Shown piece by piece: positions 1-4,851 of a stretch of DNA of 13,499 bases. The number at the start of each line of letters is the position of its first letter. Within the stretch, counting starts at the first letter, position 1. The notes under the pieces were generated by a model, which worked only from the letters and a program-made list of their open reading frames with translations, was not told the DNA's origin and searched no databases. The translations under genes and the position numbers were made by a program. The stretch is taken from positions 1 to 13,499 of the forward strand of contig JAJYTI010000044.1 in NCBI GenBank assembly GCA_021793135.1, read 5' to 3'. This DNA comes from Bacteroidota bacterium (lineage in GTDB: Bacteria > Bacteroidota > Bacteroidia > Flavobacteriales > Flavobacteriaceae).

Positions 1-27
1 TAGTATTTGGTTTTAGCTTGCGCACAA
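1..27 (-). other. start of a further cassette-like unit (cut by window edge)
   Basis: If the repeat at 21-157 is a recombination site with a crossover after the G complementary to C28, the minus strand from 27 leftwards is the beginning of the next unit. It opens with TTGTGCGCAAGC and leaves the window before any start codon can be judged. Seen: sequence only. Inferred: cassette identity. A specific prediction follows: this unit's own 3' repeat should contain GCGCACAAC. Confidence 0.4.
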
Positions 28-157
28 CGTCCGGCAGCTTGGCGTTTGTGGCGGATTTTAACCGATAAACTTCAATCGAAGAACGGACTTTCAATTTGCC
101 GAAAATGTTCAATCGAAGCCGTTCACCCGCCATAACGCCAAACTGCTTGTTGGTGGC
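21..157 (-). repeat. attC-like imperfect inverted repeat behind the serine hydrolase gene
   Basis: Two arms flank a central region of about 70 bases. Perfect blocks pair as follows: 49-54 (TGGCGG) with 127-132 (CCGCCA); 39-46 (TTGGCGTT) with 134-141 (AACGCCAA); 34-37 with 143-146; 26-28 (AAC) with 149-151; and 23-25 (CAC) with 153-155, leaving G152 bulged. Unpaired positions are unequal on the two sides (47-48 versus 133; 38 versus 142), so the folded strand has extrahelical bases, as in folded integron attC sites. Inside the loop, 81-86 (GAACGG) pairs with 119-124 (CCGTTC), and TTCAATCGAAG occurs twice (71-81 and 108-118). The outer box reads GTTGTGC on the minus strand, close to but not matching the classical GTTRRRY core. 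It begins immediately after the hydrolase stop codon. A terminator or MITE-like repeat is the alternative reading. Confidence 0.65.
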
Positions 158-1623
158 AGTTATTTTCTTATGCCACTTCCGATATTTTGTCCATATTGTG
201 TCATTTCTAATTTCATACTACCATCATTTTGTGGGATAAAAGTCATTTTTCCGTCTATTCCACCTTGTCTAATTGCCTGAAAAGTGTTGTTAGAACTTGG
301 AAAAAAACGCATATCCCAACTTTCTTTATTTGTATTGTAAATCAAATGCTTGTTGAGATAACTGATTATATGTTTTTCTGTTGGATTTTCTGAATCTGCA
401 TACTCACCAACAAATTTTTTGATTTCTTCTTCGGATAAGTTTATTTTCTTTATAAATTCGTTTGAACTTGGTTTGTTGTCTAATATTTCGGTAATTGTTT
501 CATAAGGATACACTCCATTTCTGAAATTATTTAAAACTATAATTGTTCTGTCATTTTTTGAGTTGTAATGTATGAAAGTTATATATCCATCCCAACTTCC
601 CGTATGTCCATAACTTATATTATTGTCATTTTGACGGACTTCAAATCCGAAACCATAAGTTACTTTTTCATTATTGCTGGTTTGTGTTATTTTCATTACT
701 TCATCAAATTCTTGCTGATTGAGTAATGTGTTGTTTTTAATAGCATTTATCCATTTGTAAATGTCTTCAACAGTTGAATTTACTTTTGCATTTCCAATAA
801 TTCCGTCCATATAGTAAGACATCATATTTCCAATTCTCGTATCGTCTTCGGTTGCTTTTTCAAAAGAGTTTTTTATCCACGAATAGCCATAAGCATAGTT
901 TTTTATTTTTTTTGGATTAACCCTTCGGTTGTAGATAAAAGTTCTGTCCATTTTTAAAGGCTTAAATATTTTATCGGCTAAATAAGTTTCGATTTTTTGC
1001 TTTGAAACTCTTTCTATAATCGTGGCTAAAAAAACATAATTTGTATTAGAATACTGATAATGTGAATTTGGCAAAAATTCTAATGTATCATTTTTGGCAG
1101 AATAATAATCTATAACATCTTGGTTTGTTGCAATTCTAACGTTTTTCCAATCATTTGCGAAATGTCCCAAAAATTCAGGTATTCCACTGGTATGATGCAA
1201 TAAATCATAAATTTTAACACCTTTGAAGTTTGAAAGTTCTGGAATGTACAGCGTAATGTCGTCTGTATAATTTATTTTGTTTTCTCTGTGTAGTAATGCT
1301 ATACCAACTCCGATAAATTGTTTACTACAAGAAGCTAATTCAAAAATGGTTTCGGGATTATTTTTCTCTTTCGTTGTTTCATTACTGTAACCTTTTCCGC
1401 TTTTATATAGTATTTTTCCTTTTTCTGCAATCAGAACGCTTCCATTAAATTGATTCTGTTCTGCAAGCGAATTGAATAATGAGTCTAATCTTTGTTCAAC
1501 ATTTATTTTTTGTCCAAAACACAATACTGTTGTTAGTGAAAATAGAATTGATAAAATAAAATTATTTTTTGTCATTTTGAATTTTGTTTTTGTAAAGGTG
1601 GTTGGTTTTATAATTGCCACCAA
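28..1623 (-). mobile_element. putative integron-like gene cassette (serine hydrolase)
   Basis: The unit runs from a GTTGGTGGCA box (minus strand, 1624-1615) to a GTTGTGC box (28-22). It contains a leader of about 48 bases, one gene filling most of the length, and the attC-like repeat. The start box is the exact reverse complement of the left arm of the terminal repeat over 11 bases (TGTTGGTGGCA at 148-158 against 1615-1625). In the linear array these half-sites are about 1.5 kb apart; they would abut only in an excised circle, where they would pair better than the present neighbour's half-site does. This is the defining organisation of integron cassettes. No TAnnTTTG box was found in the leader, so transcription probably comes from the recombinase side. 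Mobility is inferred, not shown. Confidence 0.6.
160..1575 (-). CDS. secreted serine hydrolase, beta-lactamase (class C/PBP-like) fold
   Basis: Protein of 471 residues. The start is placed at 1575 because this Met opens a clear signal peptide (Lys-Asn, hydrophobic stretch of about residues 6-20, then FG|Q), likely type I cleavage and periplasmic export. An upstream in-frame extension to 1719 would run through the recombination-site-like sequence into the recombinase gene and is rejected. Active-site motifs of the family are complete: SCSK (S82, K85), YSN (175-177) and HTG (324-326), with the typical HHTSGIPE block near 127-134. After about residue 380 comes a small C-terminal domain (FVGEYAD...) common in these hydrolases. 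The substrate cannot be told: penicillin-binding, D-aminopeptidase, esterase and beta-lactamase activities all occur in this family, so resistance should not be assumed. It is the only gene of the putative cassette and lies downstream of, and in the same direction as, the recombinase. Confidence 0.85.
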   Translation of the reverse strand: MTKNNFILSILFSLTTVLCFGQKINVEQRLDSLFNSLAEQNQFNGSVLIAEKGKILYKSGKGYSNETTKEKNNPETIFELASCSKQFIGVGIALLHRENKINYTDDITLYIPELSNFKGVKIYDLLHHTSGIPEFLGHFANDWKNVRIATNQDVIDYYSAKNDTLEFLPNSHYQYSNTNYVFLATIIERVSKQKIETYLADKIFKPLKMDRTFIYNRRVNPKKIKNYAYGYSWIKNSFEKATEDDTRIGNMMSYYMDGIIGNAKVNSTVEDIYKWINAIKNNTLLNQQEFDEVMKITQTSNNEKVTYGFGFEVRQNDNNISYGHTGSWDGYITFIHYNSKNDRTIIVLNNFRNGVYPYETITEILDNKPSSNEFIKKINLSEEEIKKFVGEYADSENPTEKHIISYLNKHLIYNTNKESWDMRFFPSSNNTFQAIRQGGIDGKMTFIPQNDGSMKLEMTQYGQNIGSGIRK

Positions 1624-1669
1624 CATATGTATTAACGCCATAATATGTATAATTATGGCGTGTATATTT
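1615..1669 (-). repeat. attI-like structured site behind the recombinase gene
   Basis: A hairpin with a perfect 10-bp stem (1635-1644 ACGCCATAAT with 1652-1661 ATTATGGCGT) and a 7-base loop starts 8 bases beyond the recombinase stop codon. Outside it, 1630-1632 pairs with 1664-1666. It is followed on the minus strand by GTTGGTGGCA (1624-1615), the same box as the arm of the repeat at 148-158. Position and box suggest the primary insertion site of a cassette array. A further possible pairing, GTTGGT (1601-1606) with ACCAAC (1619-1624), lies in the cassette leader. There is no T-run in either direction after the stem, so a simple intrinsic terminator is less likely. The attI role is an inference. 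Confidence 0.5.
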
Positions 1670-2818
1670 CTATTGTAAGAAACCTTTTGTTTTGTTCTTA
1701 TCAAATATACAAGATTCATATATGTTGTCCAACGGACTTGTTAAGGTTTTGTTATTAATGCTTAAAATTTGTGTATATACTTCGGTTGTTTTAGGGCTAG
1801 AATGACCCAGAGCATTTTGTATATAACGAATATTCACTCCTTTTTGCATTAAATGTGTTGCAAAACTATGACGCAAAGTATGTGGAGTACTCCAAGGGTT
1901 ACTTCCTGTTTCTTTAACTGCTTTCCGAAATATATTTTGAATACTTCGCTTAGAATATTGTCCACCATCTTGGCCTTCAAACAACCAATAACTTGGTCTG
2001 TACACTTTATAATAATCTCGCAATAAGTCTAAAAGATACGGACTTAGTACTGTATGACGGTCTTTCTTCCCTTTACTGTCTTTTATGAAAATATATCCAT
2101 CCTCGCTGCGAATGTCTGTTATACGTAATCGAACTAATTCGCTTATGCGCAAACCTGCACTATATATTGTGTGTAAAATAGCTTTGTGTTTTATATTTTT
2201 AGGACTATTTATGATTGCAGCTACTTCCTGTATACTCAATACATTTGGCAAGTTTTTACTTCTCTTTGGGCGTGTGATTTTATAATATTCACGAGGCATT
2301 CCTAAACTATGTTCATAGAAGCATTTTATAGCGTTTATAATTGTATTCTGTTGTTGCTCACTTATTTTATATTTATGAATTAAATGGTAAATAAAACCTT
2401 CAATTTGCTCTTTTGTTATAAGCTTATAATCGGTATGTTCAAAAAAACTAAAGAAAGGAAGCAAGGAATTCTGATACGTTTTAATAGTAGAATTAGCAAA
2501 GCCTTTTAATACCATAGTCTGGTTATTCTTTTCTAAAGCTTTTATTATTTTTTCTGATGGCTCTATTTTTGGAATTTCTATCTTAGTTTCTAAGTCTTTA
2601 ATTTCTAGTTTAGATCCAAAAATTTGCTTCGCTAAAGCAATGTTCTCTTCCGTATTCATTATACTCCATAGTTTTTGTTGTGTGTGATAAAAACTAGTGT
2701 TTAGCTTTTTAAAAGCTTCTCGTTTATCTTTTAATATATAAGGAATAAAAAACTTAATTCTACTAGCATTGGGTCTAGGACGATACATTATTACAGATGG
2801 AGACAAAGTTGCATTCAT
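1670..2818 (-). CDS. XerC/D-like tyrosine recombinase (cassette integrase candidate)
   Basis: 382 residues. The C-terminal catalytic domain (about 190-350) has every active-site residue: R224 (AGLR), K249 (KGKKDR), H313 and R316 (PHTLRHSFATH), H339 (LGHS) and Y348 (EVYTQ). A SAM-like core-binding domain spans roughly 95-180 (NSTIKTYQNSL...). Between K249 and H313 there are only 64 residues, the Xer arrangement; classical IntI has an extra segment there, which is missing. Residues 1-90 form an N-terminal extension containing an 'AFKKLN...QKLWSI' block, resembling the extension of many Bacteroidota recombinases. The tail after the tyrosine includes SPLDNI, also usual in that group. The protein would cut and join DNA through a 3'-phosphotyrosine. 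It lies directly upstream of a structured site and a cassette-like unit, which suggests that these are its substrates. Not the chromosomal dimer-resolving XerC or XerD, judging by the extension and context. Confidence 0.9.
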   Translation of the reverse strand: MNATLSPSVIMYRPRPNASRIKFFIPYILKDKREAFKKLNTSFYHTQQKLWSIMNTEENIALAKQIFGSKLEIKDLETKIEIPKIEPSEKIIKALEKNNQTMVLKGFANSTIKTYQNSLLPFFSFFEHTDYKLITKEQIEGFIYHLIHKYKISEQQQNTIINAIKCFYEHSLGMPREYYKITRPKRSKNLPNVLSIQEVAAIINSPKNIKHKAILHTIYSAGLRISELVRLRITDIRSEDGYIFIKDSKGKKDRHTVLSPYLLDLLRDYYKVYRPSYWLFEGQDGGQYSKRSIQNIFRKAVKETGSNPWSTPHTLRHSFATHLMQKGVNIRYIQNALGHSSPKTTEVYTQILSINNKTLTSPLDNIYESCIFDKNKTKGFLQ

Positions 2819-2875
2819 AATAAGAAAATTTATTATTTACCTAAAAATAAATGAAATTATACTTATTAGTCTTTT

Positions 2876-2916
2876 TTATTCGTTTATAAATGATTTTATC
2901 CGTTACGAACGAATAA
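2876..2916 (-). promoter_or_regulatory. 9-bp inverted repeat upstream of the recombinase
   Basis: TTATTCGTT (2876-2884) and AACGAATAA (2908-2916) form a perfect inverted repeat with a 23-base spacer, 58-98 bases upstream of the recombinase ATG, in the otherwise AT-rich divergent gap 2819-3059. It could be an operator controlling the recombinase, or a binding site of the recombinase itself. No convincing TAnnTTTG box was found for the gene, so the promoter position is unknown. Confidence 0.4.
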
Positions 2917-3059
2917 TTATATTTATACTGTAAATCACTATGTTATGTTTAAATGAGGTATAAATAAACTAAAAAACAATTAGAAAATATAGATGCAATA
3001 TAAGGAGTGCTAGACATGCATTGAGTTGCTTTAAAATGTTTATTCTAAAGAATTATGTA

Positions 3060-3428
3060 ATGAAGAAGAAATGCAAAGTATGTGATAAAATCCTAAGAGG
3101 TCGTTCCGATAAAATATTTTGTTCCATAGGATGTAAAAATCATTATCATAAACATCTACGCTATATCACAAAGAAGGCCGCAATAGAAATTAATGGTTAT
3201 TTAAAAAGAAATTATGCAATTCTATGGGAATTATTGGGTAGAAATAAAACTCAGGTAAAAGTGTATAGAAATGCTCTAGAAGAAAAGAAATTTCGATTTA
3301 AATACCATACACACTTTCATGTCAATTCAAATAATAAGACATTTTTTTATGTCTACGATTTGGCCTGGATGACATTCTCAGATGACGAAATATTAATTAT
3401 AAGAAAAACCCGTAAAACAAGAAGCTGA
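3060..3428 (+). CDS. small zinc-finger protein, conserved Bacteroidota type, function unknown
   Basis: 122 residues from the ATG at 3060 (MKKKCKVC). The frame stays open to a TTG at 3021 and an ATG at 3036, but the cysteine motif near the N terminus fits the 3060 start best. Seen: a four-cysteine cluster, C-x2-C (CKVC) followed after about 13 residues by C-x3-C (CSIGC), with GRSDKIFC between, then a basic, histidine-rich helix (NHYHKHLRY). This recalls short Bacteroidota proteins with a 'GRSDKKFC..CRN' finger, which are uncharacterised. The C-terminal half (FRFKYHTHFH...FFYVYDLAW) looks like a small beta-rich region. It is transcribed divergently from the recombinase and converges on DUF3098. 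It may belong to the inserted module or to the host flank. Confidence 0.75.
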   Translation: MKKKCKVCDKILRGRSDKIFCSIGCKNHYHKHLRYITKKAAIEINGYLKRNYAILWELLGRNKTQVKVYRNALEEKKFRFKYHTHFHVNSNNKTFFYVYDLAWMTFSDDEILIIRKTRKTRS

Positions 3429-3488
3429 ATAACGTGTTTGTGTATGCTAATACAGAAGGGAATATAAGAAATACTTAGAGCTTATAAC

Positions 3489-3770
3489 TTATTTTCCATC
3501 TTTTCCTTTGCGCCAAGTCAGGATAGCATATACTTGAATGCCCAATCCAACAAGTACTAGTGCGGGTGCTAGACGAATTCTACGCCAACTATATATTTCG
3601 GGGTTGAATACATTGGGGTCATCACTACCTCCGCCCATCATTAATAGATATCCTAGCGCAATAAAGCCTATCCCGATAAACATCCACTTATAGTTGTATT
3701 TTGTAAACACGAAAGTTTGTTTTTCTTTCGGAGTGTTATCTTGTAAATGTGGTTCGTTAAAAAAGTTCAT
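3489..3770 (-). CDS. DUF3098 membrane protein
   Basis: 93 residues with a soluble N terminus of about 28, a first membrane span around 29-46 ending in MMGGGSDDPNVFNPEIYS, then SWRRIRLAPALVLVGLGI and a second span around 67-85. This two-span pattern with the glycine-rich 'MMGGGSDDP' loop is the hallmark of DUF3098, found in Bacteroidota next to ftsX. It follows ftsX by 20 bases in the same direction and is probably co-transcribed with it. In many Bacteroidota the next genes are undecaprenyl-diphosphatase and truB; here nothing of the kind follows before the accessory region. Function unknown, likely envelope or division related from context. Confidence 0.88.
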   Translation of the reverse strand: MNFFNEPHLQDNTPKEKQTFVFTKYNYKWMFIGIGFIALGYLLMMGGGSDDPNVFNPEIYSWRRIRLAPALVLVGLGIQVYAILTWRKGKDGK

Positions 3771-3790
3771 AATAGTGTGGCTGCTGAATA

Positions 3791-4669
3791 TTAATAAAAT
3801 AAATCGTCGGTCTTAAGGTTTAGGAATCGTTGTGTAGCAAAAAATGTACTTAACCAACTGATAAAAATACCAATAACAAAAATACCAATAAATAATGCGG
3901 CTAACAAAATCTCTTGGTCTAGTATCATTAATTCCGGGAATGCTTTGTCCAAATTATATAATACAAAGCCTAATGCTGCTATAGCAAGTATAGAACCTAA
4001 AAATCCTAATTGAATGTTTTTCCATATAAACGGACGGCGGATAAAACGTTTAGTGGCACCTACCATTTGCATGGTCTTAATTACAAATCGTTTAGAATAA
4101 ACCGATAATCGGATAGAGCTATTAATTAGTAAAATAGAGATTACTAAAAAGGCTGCACTAACAATAAGTATCCAAAAAGTAATTTTGGTAACATTATCGT
4201 GTAATAAAGAAATCAATGGTTTGTCGTACGTTACCTCTTCTACAAAAGATTTTTCTTCGATTTCTGCGGTAATATCTTCTAATTGTTCTGGCGAAACATA
4301 GTCAGCAAGTAGATATACGTCAATGCTATTTTGTAATGGGTTATACCCCAAGAATTCCATAAAGTCTTCTCCAATCACGTTGGCATGATCTTCGGCAGCA
4401 TCTTCTTTAGAAACATACGTTGCTTCTTTTGTATATTCTGCTAAAGCCAAACTTTGCTTAAGTTGATTTACTTCAACCTCATTTGCTTGGTCTTTTAAAT
4501 ACACGGTTAAAGCGATCTGTTCTTTGAAATGATCGGCTACCTTTTTTGTGTTTAAAACCAATAAACCTAAAAGTCCTAATAAAAATAGTACTAGCGAAAT
4601 ACTAAGTACTACGGAAAAGTAGGAAGAAATAAGTCTTCGTTTTTGATGTTTTTCGTACGATCGTGCCAT
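3791..4669 (-). CDS. ftsX: cell division ABC transporter permease FtsX
   Basis: 292 residues. Topology: cytoplasmic N terminus, membrane span 1 at about 20-40, a large extracytoplasmic loop of about 45-160 (AEYTKEATYVSKEDAAEDH), then spans at about 164-184, 219-240 and 254-276. The conserved FtsX block MQMVGATKRFIRRPF lies at 200-214, between spans 2 and 3. In the FtsEX complex, FtsX sits in the inner membrane with the ATPase FtsE and relays ATP hydrolysis to peptidoglycan hydrolase activation at the septum. No ftsE is adjacent, which is usual in Bacteroidota. Divergent from leuS across 182 bases and followed by DUF3098. Confidence 0.93.
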   Translation of the reverse strand: MARSYEKHQKRRLISSYFSVVLSISLVLFLLGLLGLLVLNTKKVADHFKEQIALTVYLKDQANEVEVNQLKQSLALAEYTKEATYVSKEDAAEDHANVIGEDFMEFLGYNPLQNSIDVYLLADYVSPEQLEDITAEIEEKSFVEEVTYDKPLISLLHDNVTKITFWILIVSAAFLVISILLINSSIRLSVYSKRFVIKTMQMVGATKRFIRRPFIWKNIQLGFLGSILAIAALGFVLYNLDKAFPELMILDQEILLAALFIGIFVIGIFISWLSTFFATQRFLNLKTDDLFY

Positions 4670-4820
4670 AATTGCTTTTAAAATCTAGTCGACGTAAAAA
4701 TACAAGGATTTTTTAATGCTACACACTACTTAACTGCTTTTTGTATAATTAATTACCCATATTACGTCTATCCTGCTTTACATTACAACGCTCAAAGTTT
4801 TCTCTTTCGTACATAAGGCT

Positions 4821-4828
4821 TAAATTTG
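4821..4828 (+). promoter_or_regulatory. -7 box of the leuS promoter
   Basis: TAAATTTG matches the Bacteroidota consensus TAnnTTTG, 23 bases before the leuS ATG. A T-rich TTTT at 4798-4801 stands 19 bases upstream, where a -33 TTTG would be. The rest of the 182-base divergent gap shows no riboswitch or T-box that I can recognise. Confidence 0.6.
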
Positions 4829-4851
4829 CAGAGTTTACGAAAATAAGCAAT

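Noticed and set aside
160..1575. A beta-lactamase resistance gene in a cassette
   Set aside because: The motifs define the broad serine hydrolase family only; nothing specific to resistance enzymes is visible.
28..1670. A classical integron with IntI and standard attC
   Set aside because: The recombinase lacks the IntI-specific segment and the boxes do not match RYYYAAC/GTTRRRY well, so only 'integron-like' is supported.
1472..1678. Plus-strand hydrophobic open frame over the serine hydrolase start
   Set aside because: Antisense shadow of the signal peptide and leader; no start or domain evidence.
3002..3007. AAGGAG as a Shine-Dalgarno for a TTG start at 3021
   Set aside because: The spacing is too long, Bacteroidota rarely rely on this signal, and the zinc-finger motif fits the ATG at 3060.
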